Shown: positions 40,683 to 49,359 of the stretch, one piece after another
Layout: each line of letters opens with the position of its first letter
Numbering within the stretch: position 1 is the first letter of the stretch
DNA from: Natronosalvus caseinilyticus
Lineage (GTDB): Archaea > Halobacteriota > Halobacteria > Halobacteriales > Natrialbaceae
Length of the DNA: 64,000 bases
Reading direction: 5' to 3'
NCBI RefSeq assembly: GCF_017357105.1
Contig: NZ_CP071596.1
Span: forward strand, 1,240,001-1,304,000
Made by a program: the position numbers and the translations under genes
The notes under the pieces: generated by a model
The model's input: only the letters and a program-made list of their open reading frames with translations
Database searches by the model: none
What the model was told of the DNA's origin: nothing

Positions 40683-41636
40683 TCACTCGCCCATCGACGG
40701 CACCTGGACGCCATTGAGCGCGCTGTCGATCACCGCACCCCGATCGACGCCGCGGACGTCCGCTTCGGTCGTCAGTACCAGCCGATGGTCGAGGACCGGG
40801 TGCACGACCGCGTGAACGTCCTCCGGAGCGACGTAGTCCCGCCCGCCGAGCACCGCCCGCGCCCGACTGGCCTCGAACAGTCGCTGGATGCCCCGCGGCG
40901 AGACGCCGACCTGAACACGATCGTCGGTGCGGGTCGCCCGGCACACGTCGATCAGGTACGCCCGGATGGCGGGGTCGACGGTCACCGTCTCGGGGACCTC
41001 CTGGAGCGCCAGCACCGCCTCGCGGTCGACGACGGGTTCGACCGTGGGCGTCCGCGAGTGGCGACTCGCCCGGCGATCGATCAGCGTCAACTCGCCGTCG
41101 CGGTCGGGGTACCCCATCGACGTCTTGACCATAAACCGGTCGATCTGGGCCTCCGGAAGCGGGAACGTCCCCTCCTGCTCGACGGGGTTCTGGGTCGCGA
41201 TGACGAAAAACGGCTCTGGCAGGTCGTACGTGTCTCCGGCCACCGACACCTGCCCTTCGCCCATCGCCTCGAGCAGCGCGGCCTGAGTCTTCGGCGGCGC
41301 GCGGTTGATCTCGTCGGCCAGGACGACGTTCGCGAAGATCGGGCCGCGTTCGAATTCAAAGGTCGCGTCGTGTTCGTTGTAGATGTGCGTGCCCGTGATA
41401 TCTGCCGGGAGCAAGTCGGGTGTGAACTGGATCCGGGTGAACTCGAGGTCGAGCGCCGTCGCGATCGTCTGGGCGGTGAGCGTCTTCCCCGTCCCGGGGA
41501 CGTCCTCGAGCAGGACGTGGCCCTGTGCGAGGATGGCAGTCAGTATCGTCTCGAGCCGTCGAGAGTCGCCGACGACGGCGGTCTGGATCTCCGCGAGGGT
41601 GGCCTCGCCGGTTCGCGCGGCCTCGGGAACGTTCAT
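40683..41636 (-). CDS. moxR: MoxR-family AAA+ ATPase
   Basis: A 317-residue chaperone-like AAA+ ATPase. Walker A is at residues 46-53 (VPGTGKT), Walker B in VVLADEINRAPPKTQAALLEAM, then FVIATQNPVEQEGTFPLPEAQ (sensor 1) and VGVSPRGIQRLFEASRA (sensor 2). MoxR proteins usually work with a von Willebrand (DUF58/vWA) partner encoded next door; none is adjacent here, so its partner is elsewhere. The frame extends upstream, but a TATA element (TATATA, 41660-41665) 26 bases before the ATG at 41636 fixes the leaderless start. Confidence 0.92.
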   Translation of the reverse strand: MNVPEAARTGEATLAEIQTAVVGDSRRLETILTAILAQGHVLLEDVPGTGKTLTAQTIATALDLEFTRIQFTPDLLPADITGTHIYNEHDATFEFERGPIFANVVLADEINRAPPKTQAALLEAMGEGQVSVAGDTYDLPEPFFVIATQNPVEQEGTFPLPEAQIDRFMVKTSMGYPDRDGELTLIDRRASRHSRTPTVEPVVDREAVLALQEVPETVTVDPAIRAYLIDVCRATRTDDRVQVGVSPRGIQRLFEASRARAVLGGRDYVAPEDVHAVVHPVLDHRLVLTTEADVRGVDRGAVIDSALNGVQVPSMGE

Positions 41637-41659
41637 GTCTGCTGTCACCGCGGGAGCAC

Positions 41660-41666
41660 TATATAC
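41660..41666 (-). promoter_or_regulatory. TATA box of moxR
   Basis: GTATATAGT on the minus strand, about 26 bases before the moxR ATG, fitting a leaderless start. Confidence 0.6.
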
Positions 41667-41743
41667 GGTTCGGCCGTTTCGTCGCGCAGTCTCTCGAATC
41701 GCCGTCTCTCGAATCGCCGCCGATTCACACGTTGCCGACGCGT

Positions 41744-42658
41744 TCACGCGCCGCCGACGAGCGCGATCACGACGAACAGCGTCAACACGGACGCCACCGT
41801 CGTCACGAAGACGTTGAGCGAGGCGAACCGTTCGTCGCCGCCGAGTTCGCTCGAGAAGACGTACGTGGAGACGGCCGTCGGCATCGCCAGCATGACGACC
41901 GCGGCGGTGAACGTCGCGCCGTCGACCGCCAGCGCGGAGAAGATCACCCAGGCGACAGCGGGCATGACCGCGACCTTCATCGCGGTCACGGCACCGGTCG
42001 CGACGGGATCGAGTTCGGGCAGGTCGAACTCGAGGGAGGCGCCGACGCAGACGAGCGCAAGCGGAAGCGCCAGCGTAGCCAGGACGTCGAGGCCAGTGAC
42101 GAACGGCCCCGGCACCGAAAGGCTGAACGAGCCGACGACCATGCCGGCGACCAGCGCAAGCAAGACGGGATTCCTGAGGAGTCGGACGAGCTGGCGTCTC
42201 GCGCTCGTTTCGGCCCCGTTGAACGTCACGAGAATCGTGATCGTCAGAGGCGCCTGGAGCAGCGTCGCGATGCCGAGGATCACGCTCGCGATCGCGGTTA
42301 CGCTCGCGTCGAAAGTCGCCGCCACGAGCGGAATCCCCAGATAGCCCAGGTTCGAGTGGTACGACTGGACGACGGCGACGCTCCGCCGGGCGCTCGAGTC
42401 GCGATTGCGGTGGACGGCCCACGCCAGCGCCGCCGTGGTCGCCAGGACGGCGACGATGCCGACGGGGAGGGCCGGCGAGAGCAGCGACGCGATCGCCTGG
42501 TCGTAGGTGGCGACGAAGATCAGGGCCGGCAGCGCGACGTAGTAGGTGGCGGCGTTCAGTCGACTCGTCCGCGTCGCGTCGAGGATTCCGGCCGTTCGGA
42601 GTCCGGCGCCGGCGAGCACGACGGCGAGCAACGCCAGCAACCGGAGCAGAACCTCCAT
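41744..42658 (-). CDS. AEC-family (auxin efflux carrier-like) transporter
   Basis: A 304-residue membrane protein with about ten transmembrane segments in two inverted halves, beginning MEVLLRLLALLAVVLAGAGL. Family features include SYHSNLGYLGIPLV in the first half and AVVMLAMPTAVSTYVFSSELGGD in the second, near the crossover site. AEC members export small organic anions or related solutes; the substrate cannot be told. The long upstream reading frame (to 43147) overlaps the divergent gene, and ATG 42658 gives the hydrophobic start. Confidence 0.85.
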   Translation of the reverse strand: MEVLLRLLALLAVVLAGAGLRTAGILDATRTSRLNAATYYVALPALIFVATYDQAIASLLSPALPVGIVAVLATTAALAWAVHRNRDSSARRSVAVVQSYHSNLGYLGIPLVAATFDASVTAIASVILGIATLLQAPLTITILVTFNGAETSARRQLVRLLRNPVLLALVAGMVVGSFSLSVPGPFVTGLDVLATLALPLALVCVGASLEFDLPELDPVATGAVTAMKVAVMPAVAWVIFSALAVDGATFTAAVVMLAMPTAVSTYVFSSELGGDERFASLNVFVTTVASVLTLFVVIALVGGA

Positions 42659-42848
42659 GCCCGTCCCCAGTGGACTCACGGATTTGATCGTTCGGATCTC
42701 GGTCACAGTCGTCTCGAACCCGCTGTCTCGAATCCGTTGCCTCGCACTCGACGGCCTCACTGTTCGTCGATCCATCGTCGACCCCAGTCTCGAGCGCCGT
42801 GCCGTCGGGAAGCCTCCGTACTCGAGTCGGGAAGCCACCGTGCTCGAG

Positions 42849-42856
42849 TTTAAATA
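42849..42856 (+). promoter_or_regulatory. TATA box of the unknown gene-minD operon
   Basis: TTTAAATA centred 27 bases before the ATG at 42879. This supports a leaderless transcript starting at this ATG and excludes the longer upstream frame. Confidence 0.65.
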
Positions 42857-42878
42857 CCAGCGGGAGGCAGGAGCGACC

Positions 42879-43469
42879 ATGGTCGAGGTTGAGGCGACGG
42901 CGACGACCGTCTCCGGGGTGGCGTTCGTCTGCGCGATGGTGTGGAACACATACACGACGCCCCAGCGTGTCCGCGTGCGAAGTACCGTACTCGGACCGAC
43001 GTGGGCGCCGCGAGACGGCGAGGGGGCGACGTCCGGGTGGTCGAACGACGAGTGGACGGCCCGTCTCGAGCCCGGCCGTCGCCGGGGGTTCGGATTCGCG
43101 ACGCCGGTGTCCGAGTCGGTCGACGATGCTCGAACCGCCAATACCACTGACGCTCGAACCGACCTCGAGGCGGCCCTCGAGTCGCCAGTCGAACTCGTAT
43201 CGACCGAACGGGCGGACGGCGAGGGCGGACCGGCCCGACCGGACGACGTCCTGGCGTCGCTCGCGTCGTGGGCACCGATCGGTGCGGTTCTGGACGGTTG
43301 CTCCGATCCGGATTTCGATGCCCCGCGTGGTTCAGGTCGTGATCCTGATCCCGATCACAGTACCGGCGCTCGCTCCGTGCCCACCGATCGTTCTCGAGTC
43401 ATCCTCTCCTCTGGAGATACTCACTCCTCTCGAGCCACCCACCTCCCTCGAGATCCCCTGGAACGATGA
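42879..43469 (+). CDS. Conserved haloarchaeal protein of unknown function, coupled to MinD
   Basis: A 196-residue protein I cannot assign to a characterised family; it may belong to one of the haloarchaeal DUFs (I recall DUF7857 with low certainty). The first half looks like an immunoglobulin-like or beta-sandwich domain (VEVEATATTVSGVAFVCAMV, TPQRVRVRSTVLGPTWAPR), followed by a low-complexity Asp/Arg/Ser/Pro tail. It has no signal peptide or transmembrane segment. Its stop overlaps the minD start by four bases, so translation is coupled; this suggests a function with the MinD-like ATPase, such as a cargo or partner. Confidence 0.7.
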   Translation: MVEVEATATTVSGVAFVCAMVWNTYTTPQRVRVRSTVLGPTWAPRDGEGATSGWSNDEWTARLEPGRRRGFGFATPVSESVDDARTANTTDARTDLEAALESPVELVSTERADGEGGPARPDDVLASLASWAPIGAVLDGCSDPDFDAPRGSGRDPDPDHSTGARSVPTDRSRVILSSGDTHSSRATHLPRDPLER

Positions 43470-44170
43470 TCGTCGCCGTCGCCGGCGGAAAAGGCGGCGT
43501 CGGCAAGTCGACGATGGCGCTAAATATCGGCGCCGAACTCGGAGCGGTCGTCGTCGACGCGGACCTCGCCGCCGCCGACCTCCCGGCGGGATCCGGCCGC
43601 GGTCCGGACCTCCACGACGTCCTCGTCGGCCGGGCGACGCCCCTGGACGCCGTCGATTCGACCGGGTCCGTCCGGATCCTCCCCTGCGGACGTACCCTCG
43701 AGGGCGCTCGAGCGTCGGACCTCGCCGAACTCCCGCGCGTCGTAGACGCGCTCGACCGACGCTACGGCCGCGTCGTCGTCGACTGCCCGGCCGGACTGGC
43801 CCGCGACGTGGGAGTACAACTCGCCAGCGCGGACGCGGCGGTGCTCGTCACGACGCCGTCCCGGGTTGCCATCCACGACGCGTACCGAACCCGCCAGCTC
43901 GCCCTGGCGCTCGAGACGCCGATCGCGGCGGTCGTGGTCAACCGATCGCGCTCCCGTCGCGACGAACGCCTGCTCGATCCAGTCGAGCGCCACTTCGGAG
44001 CGCCGGCGGTGCGGGTCGAAACGCGACCGGCGATCGCCGAGGCGCATTCGTTGGGGCGCCCGCTTCGCACAGTTGCGCCCGAGTGCCCCGCGCTCGAGGT
44101 GCTCGAGGAACTCTCGCGGATGATCGAACGCCGTGCTCGTCGGCCTTCCGAACACGTCGGAACCCTGTAA
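43466..44170 (+). CDS. minD: MinD/ParA-like deviant Walker ATPase
   Basis: A 234-residue P-loop ATPase starting MIVAVAGGKGGVGKST, with the deviant Walker A motif GGKGGVGKS and the signature lysine. VVVDADLAAADLP and VVVDCPAGLARDVG are the switch and Walker B regions. It is short and lacks a clear C-terminal amphipathic membrane-targeting helix; the tail is basic (SRMIERRARRPSEH). Haloarchaea carry several MinD paralogues used in positioning of motility and chemosensory structures rather than division (established for Haloferax); which one this is remains open. It is coupled to the unknown gene upstream. Confidence 0.85.
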   Translation: MIVAVAGGKGGVGKSTMALNIGAELGAVVVDADLAAADLPAGSGRGPDLHDVLVGRATPLDAVDSTGSVRILPCGRTLEGARASDLAELPRVVDALDRRYGRVVVDCPAGLARDVGVQLASADAAVLVTTPSRVAIHDAYRTRQLALALETPIAAVVVNRSRSRRDERLLDPVERHFGAPAVRVETRPAIAEAHSLGRPLRTVAPECPALEVLEELSRMIERRARRPSEHVGTL

Positions 44171-44218
44171 TTTTTGCCGTCCGGAACACCTTTCCGAACC
44201 CTCCGTCGAACTGTATCC

Positions 44219-45169
44219 ATGACGGATCTTCGATCACCTGCCGAAACTGCCGTTCGACAGTGCCTGGCCCTCGAGCCCGACGAATCGTGCGTCGTCGTCA
44301 CCGACGACGAGCGGGTCCAGATCGGGGCGGCCCTCTACGAGGTAGCGAGCGAGATTACCGACGACGCGGTGATCGTGCGCTACCCACCAGGAGAAACCCA
44401 CGGCGGCGAGCCACCGGCGCCCGTGGCGGCCGCGATGGCCGACGCGGACGTCGTCCTCGCGCCGACGAGCAAGAGCCTGAGTCACACCCGGGCGCGAACG
44501 GAGGCCAACGAGGCCGGTGCTCGCGTCGCGACCCTCCCCGGAATCACCGAGGACGTCTTCACCACTGGCCTGGACGCCGACTACGAGACGATCGCGGCCC
44601 ACTGTGCGGACGTTCGCGAGCAGGTCGACGGCGCCGACGAGGTTCGCGTGACGACGCCCATCGGCACCGACGTCACGTTCGGCATCGGCGACCGGCAGTT
44701 CCTCTCGGACACCGGTATCGTCCACGAACCCGGTCGGATGTCGAACCTCCCCGCTGGCGAGGTGTTCGTCAGCCCCGAGACTGCCGACGGGACCTTCGTC
44801 GTCGACGGCACCATGATGCCCCACGGGTTGCTCGAGCCAGGTCAGACGCTCGAGTTCGAGGTCGAAGACGGTCTCGTCACCCGGATCTCGGACCCGGAGA
44901 TCCGCGAGACGGTCGAGACGGCGGCCGAGGAGGTCGGCGACGCGGCGTACAACCTGGCGGAACTGGGTATCGGAACGAACGTCGCGGTGACGACGCTGGT
45001 CGGGAGCGTCTTGCTGGACGAGAAGGCGGCCGGCACGGTCCACATCGCGATCGGCGACGATGCGGGGATCGGCGGCGATGTGGAGGCCCCGATTCACCTG
45101 GACGGGATTCTCCGCGAGCCGACGGTGTACGCCGACGGCGAGGACGTGACGTTGCCGACGAGCGAGTAG
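44219..45169 (+). CDS. Aminopeptidase, M29-like family
   Basis: A 316-residue protein resembling leucyl aminopeptidase (aminopeptidase T/AmpS-like). Conserved segments are RVTTPIGTDVTFGIGDR, NLPAGEVFVSPETADGTFVVDG, ELGIGTNVAVTTLVGSVLLDEKAAGTVHIAIG and a C-terminal HLDGIL. These contain the Glu and His residues expected to bind the metal pair. It probably acts in cytoplasmic peptide turnover. The ATG at 44219 is preferred over an upstream frame start at 44174, which has a Pro/Arg-rich unconserved lead. It follows minD by 48 bases and may be cotranscribed. Confidence 0.82.
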   Translation: MTDLRSPAETAVRQCLALEPDESCVVVTDDERVQIGAALYEVASEITDDAVIVRYPPGETHGGEPPAPVAAAMADADVVLAPTSKSLSHTRARTEANEAGARVATLPGITEDVFTTGLDADYETIAAHCADVREQVDGADEVRVTTPIGTDVTFGIGDRQFLSDTGIVHEPGRMSNLPAGEVFVSPETADGTFVVDGTMMPHGLLEPGQTLEFEVEDGLVTRISDPEIRETVETAAEEVGDAAYNLAELGIGTNVAVTTLVGSVLLDEKAAGTVHIAIGDDAGIGGDVEAPIHLDGILREPTVYADGEDVTLPTSE

Positions 45170-45485
45170 CCGTCGTCGAGTCGTCTCTGTGGCTGTTCTC
45201 GGTGTTTCGTCTCGAAACGCCTGTCATCACGCCGTCTTCGAACCGTCGACTGTCGATTCTGCCGTCTCGGGGGCTCGTCTTCCCAGCTAACTCGTCGCTC
45301 GAGCTCCGGTCTCGCTCGAGAGCAACCACGAACACAGGCCTCTCCCTCCCTAGCCGCCTCACCCTCCCCAGCCGCTTCGCGCGCCACGGCGGGTGGTCCG
45401 TGGCCAAGCAGTGGGTGGCGACCCCTCCTCGAGCATCGAGCCCGCTTCAATCGCCTTTTACGCCCGGAGCCTGTAGAGGCGTGCT
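45170..45485. other. Intergenic gap without a recognisable gene
   Basis: The 316 bases between the aminopeptidase and the HVO_0476-type gene contain only short pyrimidine-rich stretches such as CTCTCCCTCCC and no plausible ORF. A weak TATA-like CCTTTTACG (45453-45461) is about 29 bases before the next ATG and may be its promoter. Confidence 0.5.
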
Positions 45486-46151
45486 ATGAGCGATACCCAC
45501 GCCCAGGACCAGGACCGCATCCCGACGCCCTGTCCCTCGTGTTCGCCCGACCTCGAGACGGTCCACGAGGTGCTCTCGCCCGGCGGCGGCAGCCTCACCG
45601 TCCGCTGTGGGGAGTGCGGCCACGTCCACAAGATCCAGCCCGAACCCGACCGCGAGGTGACCCTCGACGTCGTCGTCTCCCAGGACGGCGAGTCCTTCAC
45701 CGCGAACGTGACCACGCCCGAGGACGAGACCGTCGAGGTGGGCGACGAGTTCCTCCTCGAGACCGATGACGTGCTCGCGACCGTTCGGGTCACGAGCGTT
45801 GAGCTCGAGGGAGACAAACGCGTCGAGTCGGCCCCGGCCGACGAGGCCGCGACCGTCTGGACCCGCGAGGTCGACAACGTCTCGGTCAACGTCACGATCC
45901 ACCCCCAGGACGGCCGGCGAGAGGACAGTCGGAGTCTCACCGTCTACGTCCCCGGTGATTACGAGTTCACCGTCGGGGAGACCGACTCCTTCGGCGACGA
46001 CGAGTTCGAGATCGACGCGTTCGTCGTCCGCGGCGACGCCGAGGGCTATCATCGAGATCGCTTCGAGGAGGCTGGCGACATGGCCTTCGCGAAGGACGTC
46101 AAGCGGGTCTACGCCTACGACGAGACGAGCACGGCCTGGTCGGCCTGGTAA
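45486..46151 (+). CDS. HVO_0476 family zinc finger protein
   Basis: A 221-residue protein with a zinc ribbon near the N terminus (TPCPSCSPDLE... VRCGECGHVHKIQ, C-x2-C and C-x2-C) followed by beta-rich domains (DREVTLDVVVSQDGESFTAN and onward) and ending KRVYAYDETSTAWSAW. I recognise the haloarchaeal HVO_0476 family, which has no assigned function. The zinc ribbon suggests nucleic-acid or protein binding. It leads a run of genes including three methyltransferases, but the spacing of about 80 bases does not show a tight operon. Confidence 0.85.
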   Translation: MSDTHAQDQDRIPTPCPSCSPDLETVHEVLSPGGGSLTVRCGECGHVHKIQPEPDREVTLDVVVSQDGESFTANVTTPEDETVEVGDEFLLETDDVLATVRVTSVELEGDKRVESAPADEAATVWTREVDNVSVNVTIHPQDGRREDSRSLTVYVPGDYEFTVGETDSFGDDEFEIDAFVVRGDAEGYHRDRFEEAGDMAFAKDVKRVYAYDETSTAWSAW

Positions 46152-46228
46152 CGAGTTTCCGCTCCTGCGCACGCTCCGATTACGCTCACGCTCCGATAAC
46201 GACTCCGACTCAGATCGAGAACGAGACC

Positions 46229-46879
46229 ATGACCGATGATGCCACCCGAGACCGACGCGACGAACGCGAACGACTCGCCGAGACTGTCGCCGCCCGAAAC
46301 GAAATCGACGACCGCGTCCAGTCGGCGCTCGAGGCCGTCCCCCGCCACGCCTTCGTCCCCGACGACCGGCAGGCCAACGCCTACGTCGATCGCCCGCTAC
46401 CCATCGGCAACGGACAGACGATCAGCGCCCCGCACATGGTCGCCGTCATGGCCGACGAACTCTCTCTGGAACCGGGCGACGCCGTCCTCGAGATCGGTAC
46501 GGGGTGTGGCTACCACGCCGCGGTCACCGCCGAACTGGTCGGCGCTGACAACGTCTACAGCGTCGAGTACGACCCCGAACTCGCCGACGCTGCGCGAAGT
46601 CGCCTCGCCGACCTCGACTACGAGGCCGTCGACGTCCGGACCGGCGACGGGCGCGACGGGTGGCCCGAACACGCCCCCTACGACGCGGCCTACCTGACCT
46701 GCGCGGCTTCCGCGTTCCCCGACCCGGTCGTCGAGCAGGTCCGTCCGGGCGGTCGACTCCTCGCGCCGCTCGAGGGCGGACTGGGCTCCCAGACGCTGAC
46801 GTTTGCCCGAAAACGGGAGGACGGGTCGCTCGAGCGCGAGGAACGCGGGACGGTGCGATTCGTTCCGATGCGTGGCTGA
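46229..46879 (+). CDS. pcm: Protein-L-isoaspartate O-methyltransferase
   Basis: Repairs isoaspartyl damage in ageing proteins by methylating the abnormal carboxyl from S-adenosylmethionine. The 216-residue protein has RHAFVP and the substrate-binding motif NGQTISAPHMVAVM, the SAM motif VLEIGTGCGYHAAVTAEL, and the C-terminal LLAPLEGGLGSQTLTFARK. All the usual family motifs are present, unlike the second paralogue downstream. Confidence 0.93.
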   Translation: MTDDATRDRRDERERLAETVAARNEIDDRVQSALEAVPRHAFVPDDRQANAYVDRPLPIGNGQTISAPHMVAVMADELSLEPGDAVLEIGTGCGYHAAVTAELVGADNVYSVEYDPELADAARSRLADLDYEAVDVRTGDGRDGWPEHAPYDAAYLTCAASAFPDPVVEQVRPGGRLLAPLEGGLGSQTLTFARKREDGSLEREERGTVRFVPMRG

Positions 46880-46956
46880 GAGAGGCGCCGACCGGCGCAG
46901 CGAACGAGTACGCGTCCTTTTTCGACCCGGCGCACCATCGGCGACCAGAGACGACT

Positions 46957-47904
46957 ATGTCACAGCCACCTGCGACGCCATCGCTCGAACTATTATTGCT
47001 CCTTCGCGCCGCCCGCGAGACCGGCGCGCTCGAGGCGCTAATGACCACTGCGGGCACGCCGACCGACCTGGCGAGCGAAACCGACCTGACCGAACGCGCA
47101 GCCGAGACGCTCGTCGACGTCCTTGAGGCCGAGGGATTCCTCGCGGACGTCAACGGCGCGTACGAACCCACGAATCGCTCGCTCGGTTTCCTCGCGAAGA
47201 CGGACGTCCGGTCCATCGGGTCGCTTCCCGCGACGCTGGATCGACTGGACCGGGGCCTCGAGGCCGACTGGCTCCTGACCGACGACCGGCCCACCGAGAC
47301 GGACGCCGAGCGGCGGAATCGCCTCGGCAGGGCAGCGGCCGCAGACGAGACGAATATCCGCGCGCTCGTCACCGCGGCGATTCGCATTGCTCCCGAGGCC
47401 CGACGCGTCCTCGAGGTCGGCGGTGCGCCGGGACGACGTGCCGTCGAGTTCGCCCGTCGCGGGACGGACGTCACGCTGTACGACGAGGCGGAAGCCATCG
47501 CCGACTCGCGGGCTATCCTCGCCCACGAACCGGTGGCCGTGCTCGAGGGAAGCGTCCCCGGTGGGTTGTCGGAGACGCTCGAAGGAGCCACCACGGACCG
47601 GTTCGACCTGCTCGTCGCCGTCGATCAGCTGTCGCGACTCGATCCAGCGGCGAACGAAACCCTCGTCGACGCCGCAGTGGACGGCCTCGCCCCCGGCGGC
47701 TGGCTCGTCGTCGCGGAACGACTAGAGGGGTCGGCAGCGACGCGGGCCGCCGTGGAAACGCTGCTCGAGACGCCGGCGGGGCGCGTCTACCCGACCGATC
47801 GGTATCGCGAGTGGTTCGAGCGAGCGGGCCTCGAGCGGTGGACCGTCGAGTCGGTACCCGGAACGGCGTACGCGGTGCTCGCCGGCCGGCGCTCGGTCGC
47901 CTGA
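46957..47904 (+). CDS. Methyltransferase with N-terminal winged-helix dimerisation domain
   Basis: A 315-residue protein laid out like O-methyltransferases of the acetylserotonin type: an N-terminal winged helix (TPSLELLLLLRAARETGAL, LASETDLTERAAETLVDVLEAEGF), then a Rossmann SAM domain with VLEVGGAPGRRAVEFARRG as motif I and FDLLVAVDQLSRLD. The substrate is unknown. It sits between two Pcm-type genes. The ATG at 46957 is chosen; the frame from 46660 runs back through pcm in another phase. Confidence 0.82.
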   Translation: MSQPPATPSLELLLLLRAARETGALEALMTTAGTPTDLASETDLTERAAETLVDVLEAEGFLADVNGAYEPTNRSLGFLAKTDVRSIGSLPATLDRLDRGLEADWLLTDDRPTETDAERRNRLGRAAAADETNIRALVTAAIRIAPEARRVLEVGGAPGRRAVEFARRGTDVTLYDEAEAIADSRAILAHEPVAVLEGSVPGGLSETLEGATTDRFDLLVAVDQLSRLDPAANETLVDAAVDGLAPGGWLVVAERLEGSAATRAAVETLLETPAGRVYPTDRYREWFERAGLERWTVESVPGTAYAVLAGRRSVA

Positions 47905-47966
47905 CGTGACACCGAATTGCTCACAGCAAGCGAGTCGTTGATTACCGTCGCGGCGATACCGTCTCT

Positions 47967-48701
47967 ATGGACCCGGCGGTACTGCGTGAGGACATGGTCG
48001 ACGGTCTCGTCCACGAGTCGAAAGGCGTTCTCGCGGACGAATCGCTCGCCGTCGCCATGCGCGACGTCCCGCGCCACGAGTTCGTCGAGGACGAGTCGGC
48101 GGCCTACGCCGACCGAGCCCACGAGTGTCGTGGAACGCGCGTGCTGGCCCCCAGCACGGTCGCGCGATTACTCGAGGCGCTCGCCCCCCGACGCGACGAC
48201 TCCGTCCTCGTCGTCGGGGTCGGCGTCGGCTACACCGCCGCCGTTCTCGCGGAACTCGTCGGCGAGACCAACGTCCACGCCGTCGACATCGCCCGCCCGA
48301 TGGTGTACGAGGCTCGCGAGAACCTCGAGCGAGCGGGGTACGGTGGCGTCCTCGTCGACTGTCGAGACGGGGCCCGCGGATTGCCGGCGTACGCGCCGTT
48401 CGATCGAATCTTGCTCGAGGCGGCGACTGTTTCGCCCCCTAGAGAACTGCTCGAGCAGTGTCGCGAGGACGGCCGGATCGTGTATCCGCGGGGCGCTCAG
48501 CCCCAACGCCTCGAGGCGCGTCGGCCCGACGGTACGACCGAACGATTTGGCGCCGTCTCGTTCGAACCGCTGCTCGTCGACGGCGAGCAGGTCGGGGCTG
48601 TCGAACGAAATCGGACGGCTCGAGAGGACGTCGAGCACGCGACGCGCCGTGCCCAGTCTCGAACCGGCTGGGAGCGAGAGTGGATCGAGTGGGAGGGGTA
48701 G
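47967..48701 (+). CDS. Degenerate Pcm-like protein-isoaspartate methyltransferase paralogue
   Basis: A 244-residue protein clearly related to Pcm (VPRHEFVEDESAAYAD at the N terminus, SAM-fold VLVVGVGVGYTAAVLAEL, APFDRILLEAATVSPP). The substrate motif that reads TISxP in active Pcm is here RGTRVLAPSTVAR, and the SAM motif G-T-G-x-G is changed to G-V-G-V-G. So it may have lost isoaspartate repair and methylate something else. It ends with a longer, Arg/Glu-rich C terminus. It lies 62 bases after the methyltransferase gene. Confidence 0.8.
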   Translation: MDPAVLREDMVDGLVHESKGVLADESLAVAMRDVPRHEFVEDESAAYADRAHECRGTRVLAPSTVARLLEALAPRRDDSVLVVGVGVGYTAAVLAELVGETNVHAVDIARPMVYEARENLERAGYGGVLVDCRDGARGLPAYAPFDRILLEAATVSPPRELLEQCREDGRIVYPRGAQPQRLEARRPDGTTERFGAVSFEPLLVDGEQVGAVERNRTAREDVEHATRRAQSRTGWEREWIEWEG

Positions 48702-48703
48702 GC

Positions 48704-49156
48704 TCAGTTCTCGATGACGACGATTTCCGTGTTCGACTGGTCGTCGACGTAGTCGGTGTTCGTCGGCGGGACGACGTCGACCTGGAGCGTCCCGGTTCGC
48801 TGGCCCTGTCTGAGCGTCGGGTCGAGTCGTAGGGTAACCGTGCCGTCGCTTCCAGTCTCGCCTTTGACGGCCGAGTCCAGCCAGGCGTCGTCGCTTATCA
48901 CGATGACGGTCGCGCCTTCGACGGTGTTGCCGTCGTCCCCGAGGACGGTGAGGTCGACGCTCGTCGTTTTCCCGGCGTCGACCGTCACGGGATCGATCTC
49001 GACGTCCGTTTCCGTCTCGGCCAGCGTGCCGATGCCGCCGAGCATGCTCATCATGATCGCCAGGCTCGCAACGCCGACGACGAGTGCGATGATCAACCTG
49101 ATGGGGAGTCCTTCGATCGCCCTGTCGTCCGCGCCGAACCGATGTGGTGGTCGCAT
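48704..49156 (-). CDS. Membrane-anchored extracellular domain protein, pilin-like N terminus
   Basis: A 150-residue protein conserved in haloarchaea (a DUF whose number I do not trust). A short basic N terminus (MRPPHRFGADDRAIEGLP) leads to one hydrophobic helix (IRLIIALVVGVASLAIMMSML), similar in layout to type IV pilins though the cleavage motif is not certain. The rest is a beta-sandwich (VDAGKTTSVDLTVLGDDGNTV... GSDGTVTLRLDPTLRQGQR) like carboxypeptidase-regulatory or Big-type domains. TTTATATA on the minus strand at 49179-49186 is 27 bases before the ATG at 49156, which fixes this start. Confidence 0.75.
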   Translation of the reverse strand: MRPPHRFGADDRAIEGLPIRLIIALVVGVASLAIMMSMLGGIGTLAETETDVEIDPVTVDAGKTTSVDLTVLGDDGNTVEGATVIVISDDAWLDSAVKGETGSDGTVTLRLDPTLRQGQRTGTLQVDVVPPTNTDYVDDQSNTEIVVIEN

Positions 49157-49178
49157 GACCGGTCTGGCCGCTCGTTCG

Positions 49179-49186
49179 TATATAAA
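49179..49186 (-). promoter_or_regulatory. TATA box of the pilin-like gene
   Basis: TTTATATA on the minus strand, centred 27 bases before the ATG at 49156, predicts a leaderless message. Confidence 0.65.
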
Positions 49187-49245
49187 CTCACGGCTGGACG
49201 ACCGAGTCGACACTCAAGCGTTTGAAAAGTGGGGTGGGGGGTTAA

Positions 49246-49261
49246 GGGGGGGGGGGGGGGG
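49246..49261. repeat. Homopolymer run of 16 G
   Basis: A run of sixteen G (preceded by GGGGTGGGGGGTTAA) in the gap between the pilin-like gene and the BAT regulator. It is the only such run in the window and may be a site of length variation or assembly uncertainty. Four G tracts nearby could form a G-quadruplex. Confidence 0.9.
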
Positions 49262-49359
49262 TGGCGACAGTCTGTCTCAGATCGCCAACTAATGGTATGG
49301 ACGCGGGGCCATTAAAAATAGCTTCTATCTGTTTGGAGGGATAGAAAACACGGCACTAA

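Noticed and set aside
49236-49262. G-rich tract as part of a CRISPR or repeat array
   Set aside because: It is a single homopolymer without spacers or repeated units.
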